Of a stretch of 64,000 nucleotides of DNA, positions 8,959 through 17,962 are shown one piece after another. The stretch comes from Pseudoduganella aquatica (GTDB lineage: Bacteria; Pseudomonadota; Gammaproteobacteria; Burkholderiales; Burkholderiaceae_D), in assembly GCF_009857595.1 (NCBI RefSeq), contig NZ_WWCU01000010.1, forward strand, positions 1-64,000, in the 5' to 3' direction. A program made the position numbers and the translations under genes. The first letter of the stretch is position 1. The number at the start of each line of letters is the position of its first letter. Below the pieces are notes generated by a model. That model saw only the letters and a program-made list of their open reading frames with translations, had not been told where the DNA came from and did not search any database.

Positions 8959-10197
8959 ATGACGGCGGCGCAGGAGATCCTGGCGCACAACCGCCAGTTC
9001 AGGGACAGCAACCGGGACGACCTGGAGCTCAAGATAGCGAGCATGCGCAAGGATGTGTATCCCTTCTTCCGCGCCACCGCCCACCTGTTCTACCGCGACA
9101 TGGCCGCCCTGCCCTCGTCGCCCTACACCAACGCGCAAACCGGTCGCTGCTGGCTGGCGGGCGACGCTCACCCGGCCAACTTCGGCTCCATGCGCGACGC
9201 CGGCGGCGGCCAGGTCTTCGCCGTCAGCGACTTCGACGAAGCCTATCCCGGCCAATACCTGTGGGACCTGCGGCGGCTCGCCGTAGGGCTGCTGCTGGCC
9301 CCCTACGCCACCGCGCTGGAACCGGACGAGCGGCGCGCCGCCATCGCCGCCATGGCAACGGCCTACCTGGCCTGCATGGAGCAGTTCCAGAGCCCCGGCG
9401 CCGCACAGGCATTCCGGCTCAGCGAAGACAACACCAGCGGCATCGTTCAAAAGATCATCAAGAAAGGCGCCAAGGGCGAACGCGGCGAACTGCTGGCCAA
9501 ATTCCAGGACAAGAACACCGGCGCGCCAAGCCAAGCCAAAATCGATGAGCTTGTCGCCGCCATGCCCGGCTACGTCGCCGGCATCGCGCCATCCCTGCGC
9601 AAGCCTGCCGGGTTTTACGAGGTGATGGACGTGCGCCAGCGCTTCGGCGCCGGCATGGGCAGCCTCGGCAAACTGCGCTACTACGCGCTGCTGCGCGGCG
9701 GAGCCGACGGACAGGTACTGCTCGAACTGAAGCAAGCCATCGCCAGCGCCGTCGCGCAAGCCAGCCCCGGCGTGCTGCCGGAAGCAGCCGGCGGCGGCCA
9801 CGAAGGCCGGCGCATCGCCCTGGCGCAACAAGCCATGCTGCCTGGCGCCGACCCGCTCGCGGGCTACGCCACCATCGGCGGCCTGCCCTTCAACGTACAC
9901 GAAAAAGCGCCCACCGATAAAGACTTCAAGTACGAAGACATCACCACCGCAGCCGAGCTGAACAAAGCCGCAGCCAGCCTCGGCATGGCGCTCGCCTCCG
10001 CCCACGCCCTGGCCGGCCAGAACCTCGCCAGCCCGGCGGCCTCGGCCGATATCGCCGGCCAGATCCACCGCGCCGTCAGCAGCCTGGGCGGCTTCCTCGC
10101 CGAGTTGACCCGCTTTGCGGACAGCTACGCCGCCAAGGCCAGGCAGGACTGGCAGGACTTCGACGCGGCGGTGGCGCGGGGCGAGCCCATGTACTGA
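8959..10197 (+). CDS. DUF2252 family protein (kinase-like fold)
   Basis: A 412-residue member of the DUF2252 family, related to the protein kinase/aminoglycoside phosphotransferase fold. GDAHPANFG (residues 68-76) resembles the catalytic HxDxxxxN loop, and DFDEA (91-95) resembles the metal-binding DFG-like motif. The kinase-like core is therefore unusually close to the N-terminus. Substrate and activity are not established for the family. The gene starts one base after the small membrane protein, suggesting a functional pair. Confidence 0.88.
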   Translation: MTAAQEILAHNRQFRDSNRDDLELKIASMRKDVYPFFRATAHLFYRDMAALPSSPYTNAQTGRCWLAGDAHPANFGSMRDAGGGQVFAVSDFDEAYPGQYLWDLRRLAVGLLLAPYATALEPDERRAAIAAMATAYLACMEQFQSPGAAQAFRLSEDNTSGIVQKIIKKGAKGERGELLAKFQDKNTGAPSQAKIDELVAAMPGYVAGIAPSLRKPAGFYEVMDVRQRFGAGMGSLGKLRYYALLRGGADGQVLLELKQAIASAVAQASPGVLPEAAGGGHEGRRIALAQQAMLPGADPLAGYATIGGLPFNVHEKAPTDKDFKYEDITTAAELNKAAASLGMALASAHALAGQNLASPAASADIAGQIHRAVSSLGGFLAELTRFADSYAAKARQDWQDFDAAVARGEPMY

Positions 10198-10275
10198 ACG
10201 GTAGCTTGATCTTCATCTAAACGCGCGCTGCCGCTGCGCCCTACCATGGAAGTTCTCGTGGAACCGGGAGGCGAC

Positions 10276-10695
10276 ATGAAACACGCAGCCGCAATGCTCT
10301 GCGCCGCGCTGGCAACCGGCGGCGCGCGAGCCCAGAAAGAAGAAATCGTGTGCCCGCCCGCCATCCTGGCGTCCACCACTGTCACCACCGCCGAAGGATG
10401 GGAACCAGTAGGCGGCGCCGCAGAATACAAGCTCGAGCACGCTCAACTTTTCTCCGGCCATCCCAGCGACTCCGTGCAAGTCACGCCGGACGAGAGTTCC
10501 AAGGGCAAAAGCCTGATCACGCAGTGGCGCATCAAGCACGAGCAAGCCCCGGAATTCTGGATCGGCTGCGCCTACCGCGACACCACCGTCGTCCTCGCCC
10601 GCAAACTCGACACCCACGTGTCCCGCTGCGTGGCCCGCTACGACCAGAGCGACGGCCCGCCACCGGGGCATTTGCAGTCGCTGACGTGCTCTTGA
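10276..10695 (+). CDS. STY0301-like secreted protein (copy 2)
   Basis: 139 residues starting at an ATG preceded by GGGAGG. A signal peptide ends near GARA, followed by VCP, then LEHAQLFSGHPS, and a C-terminal region with two or three cysteines. It is clearly paralogous to the gene at 4783. Family function is unknown and a periplasmic location is inferred from the signal peptide. The two copies bracket the TonB receptor/DUF2252 stretch. Confidence 0.75.
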   Translation: MKHAAAMLCAALATGGARAQKEEIVCPPAILASTTVTTAEGWEPVGGAAEYKLEHAQLFSGHPSDSVQVTPDESSKGKSLITQWRIKHEQAPEFWIGCAYRDTTVVLARKLDTHVSRCVARYDQSDGPPPGHLQSLTCS

Positions 10696-10795
10696 GGCGG
10701 CTTGCCCGTGAGAATCCGCGCATTTTTCCATACCAACAAGATGCTATTCTTCGTGGCTACGGCTAAGGCCAACCATATAACAACCAACGGTAACC

Positions 10796-12004
10796 ATGCT
10801 GCCCAAGAATCAAACCTATCAAAGCCTGATATCTGGTTTTCTCATGATATCGGCACTCACACCAACTGCCCTGTACGCCCATCCGTCGACTGCGGTAGCG
10901 TCTGAACGCATCGAGGTGGCGAGCTCGGAGGAACTTTCTCGCTGCGACAAGCCCATTTGGCCACATCAAAGGTCGAACGGGAATCTGAGGGGCGAAGTGA
11001 CGCTCGCCTTCCTTGTCAGCGATGAGGGGAAAGTAATCGATACCTTCGTTCGTAAGTCGAGTAAGTATGAGTCGCTCGACAGAGCTGCAAGCTTTGGTAT
11101 CCGGAGATGCCAATTCAAACCAAGATTGGTCAATGGTTTTCCCATAGCGAGGTGGATACAAGTGAAGTATAACTTCATCATGCCTGGGGGTTACTCCGAT
11201 CCGACGGAGAAGATGTTACGCAACCAGCGCAAAGCCGTTGACGGCGACCTCGATGCCTATTTTCAGCTGGCGCTAGACATCCGTTCGGAACTTGCTGATG
11301 ATACGCAGGCAATCCCAATGTTCCGTGATGCGGCTGAACGCGGACACGCTGGCGCGATCTATCAATTGGCGGACGCGATGTGGCACGGCCGGGGACTGCC
11401 GATGAACCAACCCAAGGCCTTGAGCTACTTCATGTCCGCAGCGCAACTGGGTCATGCGGACTCCGAATATGAAGTTGGCATGGCTTATGTCAACGGCGTC
11501 GGCGTCATGCCCAGCATTGCCAAAGCGATTCCTTGGCTCAGGAAAGCGGCCGACCAAGGCAACCACGAAGCACAGGTCGCGTTGGGCGACGCGCTCGCCG
11601 CACAGACAGAACCACAGCCGGACTACCAAGCGATTGCAGGGTGGTATCAGCAAGCGGCCCAGGCCGGAGACGACTTGGGACAACTCAGGCTTGCACAGTG
11701 CTATTTGTTGGGTTCGGGCGTTGAAAAAAATCCGGCGCAAGCGGCGTTTTGGCTGCGCAAGGCCGCCGATCAGCGCCAACCGCGCGCGGAGGCCTTGCTG
11801 GCATCGTTGTACCTGGAGGGTACCGGCGTCGCTGTAGACAAAACAGAAGCCGACAAGCTGCTGCGACTTTCGGCAGCGGGAGGCGACCCGGTTGCGATGC
11901 GGCGTCTCGCTGCGATAGCACCAACGCCCGACGAAGCCAAGGCCTGGCTGCAAAAGGCGCTACAAGCGGATCCAAGTGCGAACACGCAGTCGCTTACACA
12001 TTAA
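10796..12004 (+). CDS. TonB C-terminal-like and Sel1-repeat protein
   Basis: 402 residues. A signal peptide (about residues 1-28, ending TALYA) is followed by a TonB/energy-transducer C-terminal-like domain (GEVTLAFLVSDEGKV...CQFKPRLVNG). From about residue 150 there are at least five Sel1/TPR-like repeats recognisable by AxxxGxxxAxxxLGxxYxxGxGV patterns. Lacking a transmembrane anchor, it is more likely a periplasmic scaffold than a working TonB. The first third is visibly richer in A/T than neighbouring genes, which could indicate transfer. Function is unknown. Confidence 0.8.
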   Translation: MLPKNQTYQSLISGFLMISALTPTALYAHPSTAVASERIEVASSEELSRCDKPIWPHQRSNGNLRGEVTLAFLVSDEGKVIDTFVRKSSKYESLDRAASFGIRRCQFKPRLVNGFPIARWIQVKYNFIMPGGYSDPTEKMLRNQRKAVDGDLDAYFQLALDIRSELADDTQAIPMFRDAAERGHAGAIYQLADAMWHGRGLPMNQPKALSYFMSAAQLGHADSEYEVGMAYVNGVGVMPSIAKAIPWLRKAADQGNHEAQVALGDALAAQTEPQPDYQAIAGWYQQAAQAGDDLGQLRLAQCYLLGSGVEKNPAQAAFWLRKAADQRQPRAEALLASLYLEGTGVAVDKTEADKLLRLSAAGGDPVAMRRLAAIAPTPDEAKAWLQKALQADPSANTQSLTH

Positions 12005-12090
12005 AAAGGCCCTTCGACGTTGCTGTAGCTTTCATCTGTGACTCGCGTCCAATCCGAATTGGTCATACGCACGCCTACTGAAATATTGAT

Positions 12091-12726
12091 TTAGCTCGGC
12101 AAGACGGCCGTGCTCCATGGCGCGAGCAGCCGCCAGCCGAGGCTCGTGTAAAGGCCTCGTCCTTCTTCCGTCGCGACCAGCAGGCGCTCCGTCACATTTG
12201 CCTGCCTGGCTATCGCATCCAGATGCTGCATAACGACCGTGCCCAGGCCACGGCGGCGATGGAATTCGGAGGTGATGATCTGATCGAATACGCCGCAGCC
12301 TTTGTCCGTGGTTATTCGGCCTGAGGCGGCTACTTCGCCATCCATGTGCATGACCCGCACCAGCTTGGCGCCGTGTTCAGCTGACTCTTCGACGGCATAG
12401 CCGGGGGGGAGTTCTACGTGCCTGGTCATCGCACCGGGTCCCAGCATCAGGTAGCCCGGGTCTTCCACGACCCAGCGGGCCGGCAGTGCAGCACGCAGGA
12501 CGGCGGGTTCGACCGGCGCCTTCAGGTAGATGAGAGGGGCATGTATTTTGTCGGCACATGCCTGCAGCGCAGGTCCGGCGTCGAGGAAAACATGGCGGCG
12601 CAATTGGAGTGGCATGCCAACTTCGACGCTCAAGCCACCATTTTCCCTGACGGGCAGCGGCACGCCACGGGACAGGCTCCAGCCGGTCAGCCAGCGTTCC
12701 AGCAAGGGCAAATCGATCTCGTTCAT
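12091..12726 (-). CDS. GNAT-family N-acetyltransferase
   Basis: A 211-residue protein whose C-terminal half has the GNAT acetyl-CoA fold: VASGRITTDKGCGVFDQIITSEFHRRRGLGTVVM carries the beta4 and the R/Q-x-x-G-x-G/A motif (RRRGLG). The N-terminal 90 residues are a separate poorly defined domain. The substrate cannot be predicted. It is the last gene of a probable metC-kinase-GNAT operon, starting 15 bases after the kinase stop. Confidence 0.85.
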   Translation of the reverse strand: MNEIDLPLLERWLTGWSLSRGVPLPVRENGGLSVEVGMPLQLRRHVFLDAGPALQACADKIHAPLIYLKAPVEPAVLRAALPARWVVEDPGYLMLGPGAMTRHVELPPGYAVEESAEHGAKLVRVMHMDGEVAASGRITTDKGCGVFDQIITSEFHRRRGLGTVVMQHLDAIARQANVTERLLVATEEGRGLYTSLGWRLLAPWSTAVLPS

Positions 12727-12741
12727 TCTCGGTTCTTTCTG

Positions 12742-13509
12742 TTAGAAGAGTTCATCAAGCTGCTCGAAGAATTCACGCTTTGAGGGGGCGTCGGGCAGGC
12801 CCAGGCCGGGCAGGAGCTGCGCGGCTGCCTGCTCGGAGACGTCCTCGCGCAGGTTGCGGTGGGCGAAGGCGATGTCCATCCAGCGGTCGGCCAGCCCTCC
12901 CCGGCCAAAGTCGATGAAGTGCAATTGATCGTGCTGATCGACGAAGACATTGCTGTCGCCCAGGTCGCCGTGGGCGAAGACCAGGTCTTCCTGGGGGATG
13001 GTGGCATGAAGGCGCGCCACGAGATCCTGAGGCGTGGCGAGGCCGGGCCATGGCGTAAGGTCGTATTCCTCGTCGATGAGGCCTTTGTCGAGCAGGTAGT
13101 CCAGTTCGCGCAAGCGGAAATGCGCGCCAGCGTCGAATGGGCAGCCGGCGGCGGACACCGACTGCACCTGGCGCAGCGCTTCAAGGAACAGTTCGATCAC
13201 GGGCTGCCCGGCCTCCACACGCGCGGACAGCGGCACGCCCGGCACGGCGCGCGTGATCATGTATTCGTGCGTATCGCTGCTGGCGGTGAGCACCACTTCG
13301 GGCACGTTCAGCCGCCCGGCAAGCCAGCCAAGGATGGCGGCTTCGCGCTGCACGCTGTAGGTGGTGGGCGCGTACACGGCCGGGGATGCCTTCAGGTAGA
13401 ACAGCTCCTTGCCGCGCTTGAAGCTGTGCACCTGGCACGGCGATTCGCCAATCTTATCGCGCCGCAGCGCGGCGTTTCCGATAAAACCGGCAATCGCTGG
13501 CGGCCGCAT
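12742..13509 (-). CDS. APH(3')-like aminoglycoside phosphotransferase
   Basis: 255 residues, close to the APH(3') length. The ATP-binding lysine is likely Lys40 (FYLK) with Glu56. The catalytic loop is HGDLGDSN (residues 180-187, catalytic Asp182), and the metal-binding motif IDFGRGGLADR (199-209) matches the APH(3') IDxGRxGxADR signature. The family phosphorylates kanamycin-type aminoglycosides, but many chromosomal relatives have other or unknown substrates. It starts 4 bases after the metC stop, so it is probably cotranscribed with metC rather than sitting on a mobile resistance cassette. Confidence 0.88.
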   Translation of the reverse strand: MRPPAIAGFIGNAALRRDKIGESPCQVHSFKRGKELFYLKASPAVYAPTTYSVQREAAILGWLAGRLNVPEVVLTASSDTHEYMITRAVPGVPLSARVEAGQPVIELFLEALRQVQSVSAAGCPFDAGAHFRLRELDYLLDKGLIDEEYDLTPWPGLATPQDLVARLHATIPQEDLVFAHGDLGDSNVFVDQHDQLHFIDFGRGGLADRWMDIAFAHRNLREDVSEQAAAQLLPGLGLPDAPSKREFFEQLDELF

Positions 13510-13513
13510 GCGC

Positions 13514-14680
13514 TTACAGCTTACCGAGCGCCTGCTCGATGTCCGCGATCAGGTCGTCCGGGTCTTCCAGGCCTATGTTGAAGCGGACCAGGATGCCTTT
13601 GCCGTGCTGCCAGTCCTGGCGCATGGCCTGGATGCGGTACGGTACCGCCAGGCTGTTGGCGCCGCCCCAGCTGTAGCCGATGCCGAACAGTTTCAGCTCG
13701 TCGACAAAGCGGTCGGTCTGCGCTTCGGTGTAGCGCTCGTCGAACAGCACCGAGAACAGGCCGCCCGCGCCGCTGAAGTCGCGCTTCCAGATGTCGTGGC
13801 CCGGGCAGTCTTCCAGCGCGGGGTGCAGCACCTTGGTGATTTCGGGACGCGCCTTCAGCCATGCCGCCACTTTGCGCGCGCCCCTGTCGTGCGCTTCGAA
13901 GCGCAGCTTCATGGTCGGCAGGCCGCGCAGCACCAGGTAGGTGTCGTCCGCTCCCACGCCCATGCCCAGGCGCATGTGCGCCTGCGAGATGCGGTCGTGC
14001 ACCGCGCGGTCGCGCGTGATGACGGCGCCCATCAACACGTCCGAGCCGCCGGACTGGTATTTGGTCAGCGCCTGCATCACCACGTCCACGCCCAGCTCGA
14101 AGCCGCGCAACGCTAGGCCCGCGGCCCAGGTGTTGTCCAGCGCGACCAGCGCGCCCTTCTCGTGCGCGGCCTTGCAGATGGCCGGCAGGTCCGGCACTTC
14201 CATCGACACCGAACCCGGCGCCTCGGTCCACACCAGCTTGGTGTTGGGCTGGATCAGCGCGGCGATGCCGGCGCCGATCAGCGGATCGTAATAGCGCGCG
14301 CTGACGCCGAAGTCGGCCAGCCAGCGTCCCAGCTCGCGGTTGGGGTTGTAGACGTTATCCGGCAGCAGCACGTCGTCGCCGCTTTTCAGCAGCGCGAAGT
14401 CGACCATGGCGATGGCCGCCAGCCCGCTCGGCGCCAGCAGGCAGTGCAAACCGCCTTCGATTTCGGCCAGCCGCGCTTCCAGCGTAAACGTGGTGGGCGT
14501 GCCGTGCAGGCCGTAGGTATAGGCGTTCTTCTCGCGCCACTCGCCCGAGCGCAGGGCGGCAACGTTCTTGAACAGCACGGTCGATGCGTGGTGGATGGCG
14601 GTCGGGAAGGCTGCGAAGCCGGACGGCGCTTCATAGTCGGTGTGGATCAGGGCGGTCTGCTGGGATTTTGGATTCGTCAT
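13514..14680 (-). CDS. metC: Cystathionine beta-lyase
   Basis: 388 residues from ATG 14680, chosen because the longer reading frame adds 30 residues without family character and would overlap the terminator hairpin. It is a PLP enzyme of the Cys/Met metabolism family, with Schiff-base Lys207 in LTKYQSGGSD and the cofactor-binding AxSGLAAI region near residues 83-90. It cleaves cystathionine to homocysteine, pyruvate and ammonia in methionine synthesis. The overall pattern fits the proteobacterial cystathionine beta-lyase branch better than gamma-synthase. It heads a tight operon with a kinase and an acetyltransferase. Confidence 0.9.
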   Translation of the reverse strand: MTNPKSQQTALIHTDYEAPSGFAAFPTAIHHASTVLFKNVAALRSGEWREKNAYTYGLHGTPTTFTLEARLAEIEGGLHCLLAPSGLAAIAMVDFALLKSGDDVLLPDNVYNPNRELGRWLADFGVSARYYDPLIGAGIAALIQPNTKLVWTEAPGSVSMEVPDLPAICKAAHEKGALVALDNTWAAGLALRGFELGVDVVMQALTKYQSGGSDVLMGAVITRDRAVHDRISQAHMRLGMGVGADDTYLVLRGLPTMKLRFEAHDRGARKVAAWLKARPEITKVLHPALEDCPGHDIWKRDFSGAGGLFSVLFDERYTEAQTDRFVDELKLFGIGYSWGGANSLAVPYRIQAMRQDWQHGKGILVRFNIGLEDPDDLIADIEQALGKL

Positions 14681-14692
14681 GGCTCTTGAATG

Positions 14693-14725
14693 AAAAAAGG
14701 CGGACCGCCTGTGCGCGTCCGCCTT
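14693..14725 (-). terminator. Intrinsic terminator after rimO, abutting metC start
   Basis: On the minus strand, 9-base perfect arms AAGGCGGAC and GTCCGCCTT with an 11-base loop are followed by a T-rich run. It ends the rimO transcript. The T-run ends only about 12 bases before the metC start codon, leaving almost no room for a separate metC promoter downstream of it. Confidence 0.8.
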
Positions 14726-14747
14726 CGATTTTACAGCAGTGGAATAA

Positions 14748-16145
14748 TTACGCCTCGCCCCACAGGTCATGCGCGTCGGCGCGGGTGATTTCCACGTCGA
14801 AGAACTCGCCCACTTTCAGTTTCTTGTGCGGCTCGTATGGCTTCTTCACGTAGACCACGCCGTCGATCTCGGGCGCGTCCGCAGCGGAACGGCCAACTGC
14901 GCCGCTCGGGGTCAGCTCGTCGATCAGCACGCGCACGGTCTTGCCGACCTTGGCCTGCAGGCGCTTGCGCGAGATTTCCTCTTGCAGCAGCATCACGCGG
15001 CCGCGGCGCTCTTCGCGCACTTCTTCCGGCACCGGGTTGGCGATCTCGTTGGCGGTCGCGCCTTCCACCGGCGAATAGGCGAAGCAGCCCAGGCGGTCGA
15101 TCTGGGCTTCTTTCAGGAAGTCCAGCAGGTATTCGAATTCGGCTTCGGTCTCGCCAGGGAAGCCGGCGATGAAGGTGGAGCGGATGGTCAGGTCCGGATT
15201 CATGGCGCGCCAGCCCAGGATGCGGTCCAGGTTTTTCTCGCCGCTGGCCGGACGCTTCATGCGCTTCAGCACATCCGGATGCGCGTGCTGCATCGGGATG
15301 TCCAGGTAAGGCAGCACATTACCGCCGCTCATCAGCGGGATGATCTGGTCGACGTGCGGGTATGGGTAGACGTAGTGCAGGCGGATCCAGGCGCCGTAGG
15401 ACTTGGCCAGCTCGCCCAGCGCTTCGGTCAGCTGCGTCATGTGGGTTTTGATCGGGCGGCCGTTCCAGAAGCCGGAGCGGAATTTCACGTCCACGCCATA
15501 AGCCGAGGTGTCCTGCGAAATGACCAGCAGTTCCTTCACGCCGGACTTGAACAGGTTCTCCGCTTCCAGCATCAGCTCGCCGATTGGACGCGATACCAGG
15601 TCGCCGCGCATGGACGGGATGATGCAGAAGCTGCAGCGGTGGTTGCAGCCTTCGGAAATTTTCAGGTAGGCGTAGTGCTTGGGCGTGAGCTTCACGCCTT
15701 GCGGCGGCAGCAGGTCGATGAAAGGCTCGTGCGGCTTCGGCAGGTGGAAGTGCACCGAGGCCATCACTTCACCCAGCGCGTGCGGACCGGTCACGGCCAG
15801 CACTTTCGGGTGGATGGTCTTGATCATGTCGTTGCCGTCGCCGTCCTTCTTGGCGCCCAGGCAGCCGGTCACGATGACTTTGCCGTTCTCGGCCAACGCC
15901 TCGCCAATGGCGTCCAGCGATTCCTGCACGGCGGCGTCGATGAAGCCGCAGGTGTTGACGATCACCAGGTCCGCGCCGTCGTAGGACTTGGCGGTCTCGT
16001 AACCCTCGGCGCGCAGCTGGGTCAGGATTTGTTCGGAGTCAACCAGCGCTTTCGGGCAGCCGAGCGAAACGAATCCGACTTTGGGAGCGGTGCCGGCGGG
16101 TGCCGCTGCGGTTGCAGCCTTGGGAATACGGGAGATTTCTTGCAT
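14748..16145 (-). CDS. rimO: Ribosomal protein S12 methylthiotransferase RimO
   Basis: A 465-residue radical SAM methylthiotransferase that thiolates the conserved aspartate of ribosomal protein S12. The N-terminal UPF0004 domain supplies Cys30, Cys66 and Cys95 for the auxiliary iron-sulfur cluster. The radical SAM motif CxxxCxxC is Cys167, Cys171 and Cys174 ([13 protein letters not shown]). A C-terminal TRAM domain follows. The first 20 residues are an alanine-rich extension. All three cluster-binding triads are intact. Confidence 0.96.
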   Translation of the reverse strand: MQEISRIPKAATAAAPAGTAPKVGFVSLGCPKALVDSEQILTQLRAEGYETAKSYDGADLVIVNTCGFIDAAVQESLDAIGEALAENGKVIVTGCLGAKKDGDGNDMIKTIHPKVLAVTGPHALGEVMASVHFHLPKPHEPFIDLLPPQGVKLTPKHYAYLKISEGCNHRCSFCIIPSMRGDLVSRPIGELMLEAENLFKSGVKELLVISQDTSAYGVDVKFRSGFWNGRPIKTHMTQLTEALGELAKSYGAWIRLHYVYPYPHVDQIIPLMSGGNVLPYLDIPMQHAHPDVLKRMKRPASGEKNLDRILGWRAMNPDLTIRSTFIAGFPGETEAEFEYLLDFLKEAQIDRLGCFAYSPVEGATANEIANPVPEEVREERRGRVMLLQEEISRKRLQAKVGKTVRVLIDELTPSGAVGRSAADAPEIDGVVYVKKPYEPHKKLKVGEFFDVEITRADAHDLWGEA

Positions 16146-16212
16146 GGTAGTGGGAAGCGATCAATGTTCAAGCCAATCGGCCATTATACCCTATGCGGGC
16201 ACAGGCAAGATG

Positions 16213-16242
16213 TTTCCAAAATGCACTTCACTTATGTATAAT
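16213..16242 (+). promoter_or_regulatory. Putative sigma-70 promoter of the orphan flagellin
   Basis: A TTTCCA-like -35 (16213-16218) and a perfect TATAAT -10 (16237-16242), separated by 18 bases, precede the flagellin gene. I do not see the FliA (sigma-28) pattern TAAA-N15-GCCGATAA that flagellin genes usually carry. Confidence 0.45.
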
Positions 16243-16277
16243 TGCCTTAAGTAAAAGATTCCATCCCAGAGGCACTC

Positions 16278-17153
16278 TTGCTCAGCTTACACACCAGCCA
16301 GGCCAATCTGGCCGCACTGAACGCCACCACGGCCACGCAGAGGCAGATGGCCGTCAGCGCGACACGGCTGGCCACCGGCTACCGCATCAACTCGGCCATG
16401 GACGACGCGGCCGGGCTGCAGATCGCCACGCGCCTGAAGGCGCAAAGCAGCGGCATGAAGGTGGCGATGCGCAACATCCAGAACAGCATTTCGCAGCTGC
16501 AGTCGGTGGAAACGCTGTACGAGGGCATAGGCAACAACCTGCAGCGCATGCTGGACTTGGCCACGCAGGCGGCCGACGGCAGCTATAGCGAGGGCGACCG
16601 TGCAGCCATGCAGGCCGAATACGACGGCCTGGCCAAGGACAACAGCCGCGCCATCTGGCACGAGACGGTGTTCGGCGAAAGCGGCCTGTTCCCGGGCGGC
16701 ACCTTCACCGACTTCGACCGCTCCTTCCAGATCGGTTCCGACGCCAGCGAACGTTTCATTTTCCAGTTCGACGACGCCTACGAAGACGCCTTCCAGCCCC
16801 TGACGAAGACTTCGGTCTTCAACGCCGGCAACATCGCCGCCCTGCCCGTGCTGGGCGATGAACTGCTGGGCGGCAATGCCGGCGACACCATAGACAAAGT
16901 CAACGCCGCAATCGACGGCGTCGCGGCGGGCCGCTCCATCTTCGGCTCGGTCTCCAACCGGCTGGAGCACGCTTACGCCAACCTGCAGAACATCAGCCTG
17001 AACACCACGCGCGCCGAAGGCCGCTTCATGGATGCCGACTTCGCCCAGGAAACAGCGGTCATGACGGCCAGCCAGATGCTGATGCAAAGCGGCACCGCCA
17101 TGCTCAAGCAAAGCAGCAGCGTCAGCAGCCTGATCATCTCCCTGCTCCAGTAA
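16278..17153 (+). CDS. Flagellin, short orphan copy
   Basis: 291 residues from a TTG start preceded by GAGGCA. The N-terminal D0/D1 helices show the flagellin signature (SARLATGYRINSAMDDAAGLQIATRL). The C-terminal D1/D0 region is also intact (NLQNISLNTTRAEGRFMDADFAQETAVMT, ending in SLLQ). The central variable region is very short, so this is a minimal flagellin filament subunit. No flagellar genes are nearby, and the promoter looks sigma-70 rather than FliA dependent. It could be an extra flagellin expressed under other conditions. Confidence 0.9.
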   Translation: MLSLHTSQANLAALNATTATQRQMAVSATRLATGYRINSAMDDAAGLQIATRLKAQSSGMKVAMRNIQNSISQLQSVETLYEGIGNNLQRMLDLATQAADGSYSEGDRAAMQAEYDGLAKDNSRAIWHETVFGESGLFPGGTFTDFDRSFQIGSDASERFIFQFDDAYEDAFQPLTKTSVFNAGNIAALPVLGDELLGGNAGDTIDKVNAAIDGVAAGRSIFGSVSNRLEHAYANLQNISLNTTRAEGRFMDADFAQETAVMTASQMLMQSGTAMLKQSSSVSSLIISLLQ

Positions 17154-17170
17154 TCGCCAGTACGGAAACG

Positions 17171-17228
17171 CAAAAAGGGGTCAGGGTTAATTTTCCGCCT
17201 GCGGAAAATTAACCCTGACCCCTTTTTG
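17171..17228. repeat. 28-bp-arm perfect palindrome (bidirectional terminator-like)
   Basis: Bases 17171-17198 and 17201-17228 are exact reverse complements separated by two bases. The outer ends are A5/T5 runs next to GGGGTCAGGGTTAATTTTCC. It sits between the convergent flagellin and phaR genes. With A/T runs on both flanks, a hairpin could terminate transcripts from both sides. Confidence 0.9.
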
Positions 17229-17249
17229 TTTTGGGGAAAGGAACGCGCC

Positions 17250-17807
17250 TTACTTTTTGTCGGCGGGCGGGACCGGCATGACGAAGGGGAAGGCGCCGAA
17301 CAGGTTTTTGCTCTGGTTCTGCATCTGCTCCTGCATCTGCACGAACAGGCTCTTGCTCTGGTCGATATAGTTATTCATCATGCCTTGCATCATCGGGCCT
17401 TGCACGTTCATGAACTGGGTCCACATTTCCGGGCTGAACGGTTTGCCGTCCAGCGAGGCGCCGGTGAATTTGCGCTGGATGTCGGTGAAGGCTTCCACGT
17501 TCTTTTCCAGGTAGGAACCCATCATGCCCTGCATGGCGTGGCCGTAGTAGCGGATGATCTGCGCCAGCACGCTGGTGGAGAACATCGGCACGCCGCTGGC
17601 CTCCTCTTCCAGGATGATTTGCAGCAGGATGCTGCGGGTCAGGTCTTCATTCGACTTGGCGTCGACCACCGTGAATTCTTCGTTGTCCAGCACCAGCTGC
17701 TTGACGTCGGTTAAGGTGATGTAGGAGCTGGTCTGCGTGTCATACAGCCGGCGATTGGGATATTTCTTGATCAAGCGTTCCGCATTTTTTTTTGCACTAC
17801 TCATCAC
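17250..17807 (-). CDS. phaR: Polyhydroxyalkanoate synthesis repressor PhaR
   Basis: 185 residues. The N-terminal PHB accumulation regulatory DNA-binding domain begins KYPNRRLYDTQTSSYITL, followed by the PHB_acc repeat region and a glutamine/methionine-rich tail. PhaR represses phasin and its own genes, and is released when it binds PHA granules. The start is either of two adjacent ATGs (17807 or 17804). The gene lies downstream of phaC on the same strand but behind a terminator, so it is probably transcribed separately. Confidence 0.95.
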   Translation of the reverse strand: MMSSAKKNAERLIKKYPNRRLYDTQTSSYITLTDVKQLVLDNEEFTVVDAKSNEDLTRSILLQIILEEEASGVPMFSTSVLAQIIRYYGHAMQGMMGSYLEKNVEAFTDIQRKFTGASLDGKPFSPEMWTQFMNVQGPMMQGMMNNYIDQSKSLFVQMQEQMQNQSKNLFGAFPFVMPVPPADKK

Positions 17808-17841
17808 AAGTCCACGTATTGCGCCGCAGCGCGTTAATCCG

Positions 17842-17869
17842 AAAAAAAAGCGAACCAGGTTCGCTTTTT
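17842..17869 (-). terminator. Intrinsic terminator after phaC
   Basis: On the minus strand the hairpin AAAAAGCGAA/TTCGCTTTTT with a 5-base loop is followed by a run of T residues. It lies about 95 bases beyond the phaC stop and just upstream of the phaR start. Confidence 0.8.
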
Positions 17870-17962
17870 CACAAGCCTTATAGTCCTATTATAGAGTGAA
17901 AAAAACTCATCAGCACGTTCTGGCTTATAACTTTCGTGTTTTATTGCAACGCAACCAAGACG

